Origin: Trebouxia sp. TZW2008 | Taxonomy: Eukaryota; Chlorophyta; Trebouxiophyceae; Trebouxiales; Trebouxiaceae | Assembly (NCBI GenBank): GCA_002118135.1 | Contig: BDIU01000160.1 | Coordinates: forward strand, 62,001-126,000 | Length of the DNA: 64,000 nt | Reading direction: 5' to 3' | Shown: positions 45,001 to 55,177 of the stretch, one piece after another | Position numbering within the stretch: position 1 is the first letter of the stretch | How the letters are laid out: each line of letters opens with the position of its first letter | The notes under the pieces: generated by a model | Seen by the model: the letters and a program-made list of their open reading frames with translations, nothing else | Databases searched by the model: none | Told to the model about the DNA's origin: nothing | Program-made: the position numbers and the translations under genes

Positions 45001-48000
45001 TAGTTTGACCTCCTGCTTCTTTTGTTTCTGTATATGGCATGCCCACTTGTGCAAAGCCCAGCTGCTTACAAAGTAGTGCTTGTTCCACCTGCCATAGTCA
45101 TCACAGAAGAGGAACTAGCAGCAGCCAAGGTGCCAGGCAGTGCTACAGAAGCAAAGGCATTGACCAGAGGTGCTTGCCCTCTTGCCTCTCCTGCTCCCCT
45201 TATTGCTGTTGTGTTAGTAACGCCCAACAAAAACTTGTCATGCCGCACTGCCTTGCTTCATAAGCAGTGCTACAGAAGCAAAAGTCGACCAGGGTGCTTG
45301 CCCTTTTGCCTCTCCTGTGAAGCTTGTTGCTATCATGCATGTCATGGCCTGCTGTCCAATACACAGCTGCCTGCAAAGGCAGGGCTCATCCTACTGCCTT
45401 ATATTGCTCAGCATGTTGCTGCTTCATATGTAGTGCCTGCCGTCAGCATACTCAGCCGCTGGCAAAGTAGGGGATCTTCTACCTGCTCAACTGCTTTTCA
45501 AGTAATTTCACTTTGTTTCACTTGCATATGACTTGTCCTTGTGTCACTGCAGCAGTATCTGTATCACTGCAACAAAGCTTATGTCACACCAGGCAAGGCG
45601 CCTAGCAAGGTCCCAGTGCACTAGTTTGCATGGATGAAGACAGCTGATGTGATTGACTACCAATGCATCACTTTGGGACTGAGGAGTCAATGGCCTGCCA
45701 GGCAAGGCACCTGACAAGGTTCCAGTGCATTGTTCTGGGACGCAGCAGTTTGTGTTATGCAGGCAAGGCGCCTGGCAAGGTTCCAGTGCACTACTTTGGC
45801 ACTCAGGAGTTTGCCTGGATGAACACATCTGTTGGGTTTCACTTTTGTGATAGCCTGCCAAACGGCCTGCATCTGTGCAAGTGGCCCAAGACTGCTTTCC
45901 TCAGAACTTTGTGTGAGGTTCTAAGCTGCACAAGCCTCCTGCTAGATTGGTGCAACCGCGTTGATGTCATGCAGGCAAGGCGCCTGGCAAGCTTCTAGCG
46001 CACTACTTCGGGACTCACCATCGATGAGCAATTGCTTCAATTGTACCAGCAGGACTTACCACTTTGTTCATACAAAAAAGCAAAGCAGAATAAGAGATCC
46101 AGTACCATTCATTCCAGGAGTTTGCGTCATGCAGGTAAGGCGCCTGGCAAAGTTCCGGTGCACTACTTTGGCACTCAGGAGTTTGCCTGGATGAAGACAG
46201 CTGATGTGATTGACTTTGGAGAAGGTCTGCAAAGGGGATGGCACCTGTGCAAGCGGCCCAAGGCTGCTTTTCTCAGAGCTTTGCATGAGGTTTCAGTTTA
46301 CTTCCTGGTGAGTTCACAATTTTTTGCAGGCTCGCTTATTGCATGAGACTGAATTCTGCTTTCTAGTGCGGTTGCGTTTGTTTGAGACTTGACTGTTGCA
46401 TAAAGGTTCAGTCTACTTTGTGTGAGTTCATTGCTGTCAGAGGCTCAATTGATGCGTGTATTTCTGCGATGTTGTCTAACGCGCTCATCACTGTCCGAGG
46501 CTCAATCATTGCATAATGTTTTATTCCGCTGTCATGTCACGTCAGAGGCTTGAACTTTGCATGGAATTACATATTGTTTTCTGGTGCGCTCATCTTTGTC
46601 AGCAGCTCATCCACATGAGATTCTGGTCTACTTTCTGGTGCATAAATCACTGTCAGAGACCTAAGTGCTGCAAAATGTCACATTTTGCTTCATATTGCAT
46701 ATATTTTTGTTAGAGACTTCAAATATGTATGAGATTTGAGTCCAGCTCCTGATGCCTTCAATGCTGTCAGAGGCTCAGCTGTTCAATGTGGCATGTTGCA
46801 ATTTTACAGCAACACATGCAAATGCTCTTAACCAGGAACCATTGTTACTACAACACCCTGTTGCCTGTAGAAATAGAGCATGCCTGTTTACCCGCATTCA
46901 AATGTATTATGTTGCAATGCTGCAATGCTGTAATGTTGCACCCATGAGGCTCAACTTGACAGTATGGCACATTGCAGCAAGACAGCAGCGCATGTGAGTG
47001 CTTTCAGACAGGGAGACCATTTTACTGCAGCGCACCCTGTTCCCTGTAGTGAGATTGCGCCCCTGTCTGAAAGCACTCAATTTTGTTGCTGTCATGCTGC
47101 AATGATGCATTTAGCAGGCATAAACAACCTTTAAGCAAGCAACAGTCTGGGCAAAGGTGCTGCAGAAGCTGCATGTTGCAAGTCAATGACATGCATGCTC
47201 ACAGCAATACAGTAAACTCTCGTTGTAAGGGCACTCGATGTAAGGACGATCTCGATGTAAGGACCATGGCACTCGTGACCAATCACTACTTTCTGACTGC
47301 AGTGATCCCTCTGAGTAAGGACAATCTGATGTAAGGACAGATTTCTTGGCAACCAAAGCAGTCGTTGTAAGGAGAGTTTACTGTACAATGCTGCAAATGC
47401 TCTCAAGTCACACGTACATTGGTTTCTGAACTTAAGTTCAAAGTTGAAGTTACGCAACCACTTTTTAATTTAGTGCCATTTGAAGTCGGTTCGTTGTTCA
47501 CGCTGTGCTTTGCAGCACGAGTGCCACATGGCCAAGCACCTATGATAGCATGTGTCATGTGCTACCATTCTACTTGTTCTATTGTTTTTGTCACTATCAT
47601 TGCTGTCTCTGCTATTATTGTTGTCAAGATGATTGTCATGATCGGCTGTGCTGGGCAGGAAGGTGAGCTGCCATCAGAGATGGTGCCTAAGCACAATGAC
47701 GACCCCTACAGTGATGATAATGAAGAAGAGGAGGAACAGTTGCCTGCACAGGCAGCGCCCAAGGCAGCCAAGTTGCGCAGACCTGCTGACACTGTTGGCG
47801 TCAAAATGCCACTAAAGCTTTCGAGCAGCCTGACAAGTGAGTCCTGCCACTTTTGGGGCAAAGTCCCTTTGCAGAAGCTTGAGCAAGGGTACACCCCAAG
47901 AGAGCTTTCCCCAGAAAGACTTCTACTGAAAATCATTTCCTTTGGGGTACAAAGGGACTTTACCCCAAATTGATAAAGATAAAAAGATCAAAAGACAGAC

Positions 48001-51000
48001 TCTATTTCCCCTATACCCCAAAAACTATTGCCCCTAGATGGCCTGCTTTGGCTCACGCGTGCATGCCTGTCTTCTTCCCAGGTTAGCCCAAGCATATAAG
48101 GTGTTGCATTCATGAATGCCAATGACAACCCTTCTGCTAGCCAGTGACCTCAGCTTTAGAAGCTGTCAAAGCAGAATGTGACACAGGTAATTGAGGTCTA
48201 GCCTCGTTGTTTGGTGTATCAGGTGTCAGGGCAGATTTTGTCTCATGCCTTGCCTGTTGGCAGGTTGCTGCTGCTGGCCTCCACCTTCCTTGAGGTTCAT
48301 GCATGACTGTTTTGCGACACGATAATGTATACAAGTCTCATTCTTGGAGCATCTATTAACACAATCTGCCCAATCAGAGCAGACACTGCCCTGCTTTGTG
48401 TCTTAATCCATGCAATTTCGCTGTTGTTGAGACCAGCAGTATTGAAACATGGAATGCACAGCATTTGGTACAGATTCACTGACACTGCTTCACACATTTC
48501 CTCTGATATCATGCAGTTCTTTCCCTTGGCCGCATTGAGTTCCTGCACCCTGGCTTCCATGACGTCAAGAACTTCTGGCCTGTGGGGTATAGCGTGGCAC
48601 GCTTAGCGGCTACGCCAGCATCAGGCAAGAAAGAGACCATTCACATGTGTGAGATTCTGGAGGCACCTGATGGCTCTGGACCCCTTTTCAGGTGATTTCT
48701 TGACGCGCTATTTCTCCCACATCGGCTTCATACACTGACTTGTCTGATGCTCATGTTGCTTCAGTATTAGGCAGGAAACTGACCAATCATGAATGTGAGA
48801 TTCTGAAGGCCCCTGACAACATTGGATCCCTCTTCAGATGCATTCTTGGCCCAGTAGAAACCAGCACCGCGCCGTCAAGCGGGACATATGATTTGAAGCT
48901 GAACAATCCAGCATGTCTTGCTCAGCAAATGCTTTTCAAGATCACAGCCCAAAAGCCGCAGCCCAGTTGACGCTGCCATTGCCAGTGCTGTAGTCCTGGA
49001 GCACCTATCAACAACAACTCAGCAAGCCATTCTTCCATGCTCAGCATACGCTGTGACTCTGTACAGGAAAAGCCTGAATGGCTGCAGTCCACTGGAGGCT
49101 AGCACCGCTACCAAGGCTTGGTCTGCCCTTTTCACTAGTCACGACAGCGCCCGCGTTCTGTGTGTCCCAGGAGCCAAGCAGGTCTTGCTGAAACTTGCCA
49201 TGCATCTGTTCAACTAAGGGGCTGTAGTTCAGCAGAGGCCGGCACAGCCACCAAGGCTATGTCGGCTCTCCTCCCAGGCCACCAGACACACAAGCGAGCA
49301 AGACCCCTTGACTTACTGTGCTGTGACTCTGTTCAGGATCACGCCTAAGGGCTCCAGCCCAGTAGAGGCCTCCACTGCAACCAAGGCTTGGTCTGCCCTC
49401 TTCAGCAGCCATGATAGTGCCCGCACCCTGGGTTTCTCAGGAGCCAAGCAGTTTGGGCTGCAGCACCCTCGTGTGCAGCGCCTGCTGCAGGCCATGCCCC
49501 AGGCTGCCAGATGCGATAGATATGCAGCGTGGATTGGCCCACCTCCGCCTGTGCCTCAGCTGGTGAGCTTCAGCATACTGACATAATTCCTTTGCAGCTT
49601 GCAAAGATGTCATCTGACAACCTAGTCTGCTATGAGGTTGAAAACAAGACGAGGCTGCCTGCATTACTGGCATTGCTGAGTAGATGGATCATGTCTGGCT
49701 GTGTAAATAGCTTGCAGACACAGCACAGCATACTGTATTCCAGTCTGAGTGGTTAACTTTGTTCAGTTGCCACTTTGCACGGTGAGGATGCAGCAGGAGT
49801 TGCAGGCATTGAGGACCAACATGCAGCGCCTGCCTGCTGACATTACATTGTTCGAAATCACAAGGCATAACAAAACAGACAGCAGTTGCTGTTATGCAGA
49901 GTGAAGAGGAGCAGCAGGAGTTGCAGGCCTTGAGAGCCAACATGCAGCGCCTGCCTGCTGACATTCAGCCACAGCCAGCTAGCCAGCCGACAGGAGTGTG
50001 CCATGTATGCTTTGTTGAGGACTACACTGATGACAACCTGCTGCTTGAGGTAGGTAACACACAGTCACTGCGTGTCTTCAAGCAGGCTTCTAGTGTCTGC
50101 CCTTCCATGGGAATGTACCATGTGTGCTTTCTTGAAGACTACACAGATGACAAAGTGCTGCTTGAGGTCAGCAAAAGTCATTGCATGTCTTCAAGCAGGC
50201 TTGTATTATCTACATTCCCATGGGACAGTTTTATGTCTGCTTTGTTGAAGACTACATAGAAGATAAGCTGCTGCTACAGGTACGCAAGACTTATTGCATG
50301 TCTCCAGCCAAAGTAACATTTGCTCATCAGCCTTGCTTGAGACATCGTGGCAAGCAGCGTTGGTGAACATTTCTGCAGCTTGCAAACATGCAAGACTGCG
50401 TGACTTCTACTGGCAAACAGCTATGTGCCCTGCAGTGTGATGGGTGCCGAGCCCTGGTTCACATGGACTGCTATGGGCTTGAGCATGCTCCTGAGGGACA
50501 GTCTTGGCTCTGTGATGTCTGCGCTCTAGGTATGATTCATGACTGTCCAGGAGGATGCGTCAAGGTGCAAAGTCTGTTCTGTGCCTGGGCATGCAGTGGC
50601 TTCTGTGCTTGTGGCATGCACGACATGAGCTTGTGACTGTCTTTGCTTCTGCGCCGTTGGCAGGGGCCATGCTGACTATGGCTTCTGTCAACAACAATAA
50701 TCAACAGGTGCGATCAAACAAGGCAACCTGGCTCATGCACAGAGCTTATTACACAGCTGGGAAATACAGAGGCAGTCATAGATTTCAACAACCCTGCCAG
50801 TGTTTGTGTTGTGCCTTTGCTGATGAGCACTGAGTGGTGGAACAAACAGCAGACTTGCTGTGTGAAGTTTGTGCGAAGCAGCCTTACACCTGACAGGAAT
50901 CTCGTGTGCTCAGTAATGCAGATCTTGATGTATGGCAACCCTGCAGTGACTGCGCACATTGTGTGCAGGGCCAAAGGTGCAGCACACCCCAGCTTGTGTG

Positions 51001-54000
51001 CTGTGCCCTTTTGTGGAGCCTCGCTGAGACGCACCTCATGCTCATGCTTCTGCCGTATGGGTTGCGATGAATCACTGACAGAGATGCTTCTTCACCAGAG
51101 GCTAGTGCATGGCTTGCAAAAAGCAACCTGCAGAGATTGTGTGTTCTGTGCGCAGGGCCAAAGGTGCAGCACATCCCGGCTTGTGTGCTGTAGCAAGTTT
51201 TGGGACCTCCGCTGAGGCGCACATCAAATTTACGCTTCTGCTGTGTTTGCCTGTGCTCAATGGCTGGCATCCACCAAGCTTGGATGGAGCAACAGTTGAA
51301 AACAACAACAGAAAAAGCATGTCGGTCAGAAGCAGACACACAAAGGTCTTGAGCTGATTGTTTTCTCCTGCAGAGATCGTTCATTCTGTGCGCAGGGCCA
51401 AAGGTGCAGCACACCCCAGCCTGTGTGCTGTGCCCAGTGGTGGGACCTCCCCTGAGGCGCACTTCATGCTCGCGCTTTTGCCATGTTGGCTGTGCACAAT
51501 GGCTGGCAGAGACGTTCATTCACCAGGGCTTGGTTCATGGCTTGCAGAATGTGTCCAAGGTATGTGACACTGCTATGCAGCCTCTCAGGCTATCTCTTGA
51601 GCAGATGTGTACTGAGATACCAAGCACCTGTCTTCGTTGTCAGGACAGGAGATTGATTTTGAGGAGATTGTGCAAAGAGAGCAGCATCTGCATTCATTTG
51701 TATATGATGCCCTCAAGCTGCACAACGCCAAGCAATGCAACAGCCCACTTATGGCAATGCTGTGCCATACTGCTAGCATGCTTGCCATCCCACACTATGT
51801 GACCCTCGCTGAGATCATCACACCACACCATCATTGCAATCTATCAATATGACTCCAGAGCGCCATCAAGCAATGCTGCTTCTTTGACAGGGCTGCCTTT
51901 CAATGCAGGCAAAGCATCAGCTGGTGTGCTACCTGTGCCAGCAGCGGTACGGCGCCTACATACAGTGCGCTGGCAGCAACAAATGCTTGATGGCGTTTCA
52001 CCCCAGCTGTGCATGCAGTGCCGGTCTGGTCACAGAAACAGTGGAACCAGGTTTAGATCATGAACCTCAGAAGTTGACTGTGACACTGAGCATGACTTTT
52101 GCTGCAGGCAAAGCATCAAGTTGTGTCCTACCTGTGTCAGCAACGCTAACGCGCCTACATACAGTGTGCCGGCAGCAACAAATGCTTTATGGCGTTCCAC
52201 CCCAGCGGTGCACGCAAAGCCGGCCTGGTCACAGAAACAGTGGAGCCAGATTCAGACTACGACATCTGAGAAGTTGAATGTGACACTGATGGCTCTTGAT
52301 GCAGGCAAAGCATCAGCTGGTGTGCTACCTGTGTCAGCAACGCTATGGCGCTTGCATACAGTGCGCCGGCAGCAACAAATGCTTCATGGCCTTCCACCCC
52401 AGCTGTGCACGCAGTGCCGGTCTGGTCACAGAAACCGTAGAACCGGGCTCAGACTACAACACCTCAGAAGCTGAATCTGACACTGGAGATGACCCACCCA
52501 AAGGGACTGACCAGCATCAAGCAAGCAGGAGCGCAGATGAAAACCGTGACACCTCAAACATGCCTGAAGCGGCCATACAGGCAACAAACGGCAGGACGAC
52601 TGATCACGTTGATCATGCCAGCTCAGCGCAGCGCAGGGGGGCTATGGGGGAGGGATCACACACGCCTTTTGACAGACAGGGCGGGCAAGTGCTTACGCCA
52701 AGGGTAGAAGATGAACAGTCAGCAGGGGCAAAGCATGCAAAGCACAGCAGGCATCTCCCCAGCACTGCATTGGCGTCAGCACCCAAGAGGAGGAAGAGGA
52801 CTGGTGCGCCCACCCAGGAGGGCACATACATAGGCGGAGGCCGTCGCATGATGTGTTACTGCCCTAAGCACAGCCATGTGGCCCAAAACCCTCACGCTTC
52901 CACTCAACACCAAACCGACACTTCCACATTTCCACAGTTAGTATCACAGGCTGTAACACTTGCTGCCAAACCCCAAGCAAGTCTAGCCTCCAAGGAGGGC
53001 CAAGTCACAGGCAGTCTGGGTCTCAATGGGCAGTCTGAAGGGCATTCCAATGTGCAACCCAAAGGGCAGACTGTTGCCTTTCAACTGCCTGAGCATAAGG
53101 CAGGCTGCGTAAGGGGAGTGCCCTTCAACCATGCTTGCCGAAGGGGCCAAAGGGAGCCTGATGCCCTGGCTGCTGCCCTTGCCAAGCGCACTTTTGTCGC
53201 CCAGACTCCCTACACCATTGGTGCAGCCAGGCAACACGCAGCACAGCAGATGCCAGGCACACTAATGCACATATCTGAGGAGGCCTTGACTGAAAGGCAA
53301 GATGCAAGCTTAGTCAGCCCTGACATCAAGTTCCATGCGCTATGGTTTGCAATACCCAAAAAAATCGAATCTTCAACTTTGTGCTCAGATGCGGGAATTA
53401 GATAGGCTGTGATATTGACAGTTTAAGGTGTTTTTACAATTTGCATGGTGGAGCTCAAGACTCACTTCGATTGAATACAGTCACTGCAGCACTTGTCATT
53501 TGTTGACAACTCTTCTGCTCTGACTGGCTGTGCCAACTCTTGGATTGTGCCCAACACCCTGATAACCTCCAAGATTGCCCTACCTGCTGCCCCCAATTGC
53601 AGCACAGCCCAGCTGGCAGAGATCTCAACTTCAGATAGCCTCAGATCTACTCAACTTAGTACCTGAGGTGCATTATACGTCACAGGATGCCGTCAAACTC
53701 TTTGATTTTGAATGCAGGGAGTCAGGTAAGGCTCAGGCAGCAGCCAAGACACAGACAGCGCGTTTCAAAGAGATGCAGGAAACTGTTGGGCGACGGTTGA
53801 CATGTGGCAAGAGTGCTATACATGGCCTGGGTGCTTTCACAAAACAGCAGCATAGACCTGGTAGGCTGCATGACCCAACTGCCCAGCAACACTTAATTCT
53901 GAAGTCATGCCAGCTGTACAAGCAGTAGGCAGAAATCTAGCAGCTATGTCAGACTCTCCTGTGTTCAGCAAACTACTATCAGGTCACTGTACTTGACATG

Positions 54001-55177
54001 GCCAGACCTTGAAAGATTTTTTGCTGCTTGCAGACACATCAGCTTTGCATATGGCCTGCGTAAATGCATGCAGAGATTGTGACCGTTCTCCTAGAGTAAT
54101 TCATCATAAAGCTATAGGCTGTTCCAGGGTGACTTGCTGGTGAATGACTTGATTGGCTTTCAAGGCGTAATATTTCGCAATGCTGCACCCTCAATTTCTG
54201 TGAAATGTGGAGGGGAAAGTACAAATACCCTTTCACAGTTCAAATAGGCCCATCATGAATCAAAACAAGAAGATCTGCGCATGTTCTGCAGAGGGCATGG
54301 TGATAGGGTATGCTGGCAAAAGGGTGCGGCAGAGTGTAGCAAACAAACGGGAGGCAGCCAGTGGCAGCCAAATGGTTGGCGTTGGCTCATGCGTCTTCGT
54401 CCTGCCTGATGACCTGCTGCTTGCCTTCATCACATGTCAACTTCAGCGCACCAAAAGGCCTGCCAAAACGTGCATTTGTGCATGTGCTGCAGAGGACATG
54501 GTGATAGAGTATGCTGGCGAGATGGTACGGCAGAGTGTAGCAGACAGAAGGGAGGCAGCCAGCTACAACCAGATGGTCGGGGCTGGCACATACGTTTTCA
54601 GCCTAAATGATGACCTACTGGTCGATGCCACTAGAGCTGGCAACATGGCACATTTGCTGAACCACAGCTGTGAGCCCAACTGCTATAGCAAGCATGTACA
54701 TGTGTGGGATGACAATTTGGGAGAGAAGGTGCCTCATGTGGTGATATGCGCCAAGCAGGCAATCCCTGTTGGAGCAGAGCTGACATATGATTACAGGTAT
54801 GTCAATTGTGCTTGATCTTTGAGATTTATGACTAGCGCGACACACAACCATTAACAGGCACGCACGTACGCACGTCATGCTGCTGTTGCTAGCAAGCAGC
54901 TGTCTGTTGTTACTTGAAGTTGCAAGGTCATTGTTGCAGTTTTGCTGCAATGCAACATGCAGATCACCCGGTCTTGTGGTTCTCTTGTGCCATGCTTTGT
55001 GATACATCATGAGTCATGCTTACAAGAAGGTGTGCCCTCGTGCGCAGGTTCTCTGGCAAAGAAAGGCTGCCATGCAATTGTGGAGCTACCAAGTGCAGGG
55101 GCTATGTCAACAAAGCTGTTGTGCATGAGGAAGCTTACCTGCAGGTTGCTCGTTGCAAGTTGAAACAGTACTGCTAG
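42072..55177 (+). CDS. Trithorax/ATX-type histone H3K4 methyltransferase
   Basis: About 15 exons over 13 kb with the plant ATX1/ATX2 domain order. Exons: 42072-42640, 42738-42867, 43154-43367, about 43614-44678, 46135-46307, 47659-47836, 48517-48691, 49337-49562, 49900-50049, 50436-50529, 51396-51559, 52305 to about 53.3 kb, about 53.6 kb-53860, 54493-54796, 55048-55177. In order: a Tudor-like part (LRVYWPDDDGWYLGTVTHFD), PWWP (WPAWPAIV; GKVPVHYFGTQEFAW), FYRN (FWPVGYSVARL), FYRC (PVEASTATKAWSALF), PHD (CDGCRALVHMDCYG), extended PHD (ACVLCP; QRYGACIQCAGSNKCFMAFH; YCPKH) and SET with VIEYAGEMVR, NHSCEPNC, ELTYDYR and post-SET CNCGATKCRG. Catalytic motifs are intact. It would methylate H3K4 at active genes as part of a COMPASS complex. 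The joints around 43.6 kb and 53.3-53.6 kb are uncertain. Nearly every exon has tandem echoes. Confidence 0.93.
44101..44150 (+). repeat. Gln/His-coding CAG/CAT tract in the trithorax gene
   Basis: Runs of CAGCAGCAG and CATCAGCAG encode a Gln/His-rich stretch in exon 4, within a region with no domains. Confidence 0.85.
44310..44565 (+). repeat. Coding minisatellite, GQG-rich
   Basis: Units of about 12-18 bp built on CACAGGGCAGGGCATA encode repeated GTGQG, GIGQG and GAGQG peptides in frame. A longer internal duplication of roughly 125 bp is visible (the IRQGTEQSIGQDTAQG part recurs as IRPDTEQGIGQDTAQG). It lies just before the PWWP core. Confidence 0.9.
44740..45300 (+). repeat. Downstream copies of the end of the first PWWP exon
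   Basis: The exon end coding AIVITEEEIAAAKVQGSATE and its AAAGGTATCTTGACC donor region recurs at about 44757-44850, 44925-45010, 45085-45175 and partly 45265-45305, about every 165 bp. The copies at 44757 and 44925 have lost coding bases; the copy at 45085 is nearly complete (PAIVITEEELAAAKVPGSAT) and keeps a GAGGTG donor-like site. Confidence 0.9.
45585..46134 (+). repeat. Upstream copies of the second PWWP exon, one nearly full-length
   Basis: The exon start at 46135 (GKAPGKVPVHYFGTQEFAW) is repeated at about 45594, 45702, 45763 and 45975. Those at 45594, 45702 and 45975 carry stops or frameshifts. The one at 45763-45920 stays open and covers the exon through LHLCKWPKTAFLRTLCEV, differing from the real exon in the middle (NTSVGFHFCDSLPNG instead of KTADVIDFGEGLQRG). 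It has a TGCAG acceptor; a donor is not obvious. Confidence 0.88.
46310..46780 (+). repeat. Decayed downstream copies of the second PWWP exon end and donor
   Basis: Sequence like CATGAGGTTTCAGTTTACTTCCTGGTGAGTTCAC, TGTCAGAGGCTC returns about every 70-80 bp (near 46340, 46400, 46450, 46500, 46555, 46610, 46665, 46740), each weaker, forming most of this intron's first 450 bp. Confidence 0.75.
46995..47080. repeat. Inverted repeat, 19-bp stem
   Basis: TGAGTGCTTTCAGACAGGG at 46995-47013 pairs perfectly with CCCTGTCTGAAAGCACTCA at 47062-47080. It lies in a trithorax intron and is probably a small fold-back element. Confidence 0.75.
47210..47383. mobile_element. Pogo/Tc1-like MITE
   Basis: A 174-bp element with perfect 12-bp inverted ends CAGTAAACTCTC / GAGAGTTTACTG, flanked on both sides by TA, the expected Tc1/mariner-pogo target duplication (47208-47209 and 47384-47385). 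The terminal CAGTaaaCTCtCGTT resembles pogo/Fot1 ends. Internally it repeats GATGTAAGGAC. No coding capacity. Sits in a trithorax intron. Confidence 0.8.
47851..47969. mobile_element. Fold-back element with TTTGGGGyAAAGTCCCTTTG ends
   Basis: TTTGGGGCAAAGTCCCTTTG (47852-47871) and its reverse complement with one difference (47950-47969) bound about 118 bp that begin 15 bases after the donor of exon 47659-47836. Likely a small MITE; no clear target duplication. Confidence 0.65.
48765..49336 (+). repeat. Copies of the FYRN exon end and FYRC exon start
   Basis: After the FYRN exon (ends 48691), CEILEAPDGSGPLFR is echoed at about 48790-48840 (CEILKAPDNIGSLFR, open frame with an AG acceptor). Copies of the FYRC start (RITPKGSSPVEASTATKAW at 49337) lie at about 48940, 49065-49170 and 49215-49300. 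The 49065 copy is open for about 30 codons (CSPLEASTATKAWSALF). The real model joins 48691 to 49337 in phase. Confidence 0.85.
49770..50290 (+). repeat. Copies flanking the PHD first exon (49900-50049)
   Basis: The exon start (QQELQALRANMQRLPADI) is copied upstream at about 49790-49850. The exon end (CHVCFVEDYTDDNLLLE with donor) is copied downstream at about 50115-50170 and 50225-50285, the latter in frame as FYVCFVEDYIEDKLLLQ with a GGTACGC donor. So one exon has echoes on both sides, each side repeating only its own junction. Confidence 0.88.
50960..51395 (+). repeat. Two decayed upstream copies of the extended-PHD exon
   Basis: The start GGCCAAAGGTGCAGCACACCCCAGC with its GTGTGCAG acceptor at 51396 recurs at 50969 and 51155. 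The 50969 copy is full-length at the DNA level (even the LVHGLQ end is present) but a base change shifts the frame after CVLCP. The 51155 copy has a stop after ACVL. Confidence 0.9.
51895..52304 (+). repeat. Two upstream copies of the AKHQLVCYLCQQRYG exon
   Basis: The extended-PHD exon at 52305 is preceded by copies at 51910 and 52110, spaced about 200 bp. The first is open through FHPSCACSAGLVTETVEPG, with Tyr replacing Cys in GACIQC. The second has a stop (CAACGCTAACGC). Confidence 0.92.
54235..54492 (+). repeat. Diverged upstream copy of the SET-domain exon
   Basis: About 150 coding bases at 54285-54435 repeat the start of exon 54493-54796, including the TTCTGCAG acceptor. The frame is open, but key SET residues differ: VIGYAGKRVR for VIEYAGEMVR and SCVFVLPDDLLLA for TYVFSLNDDLLVD. 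It stops before the catalytic NHSCEPNC. Confidence 0.9.

Noticed and set aside
50388..50435. Longer PHD exon starting at 50382 instead of 50436
   Set aside because: Both acceptors keep the frame, but the 50436 start gives the family's tight NLLLECDGC spacing; the longer form inserts 18 unrelated residues in the zinc finger.
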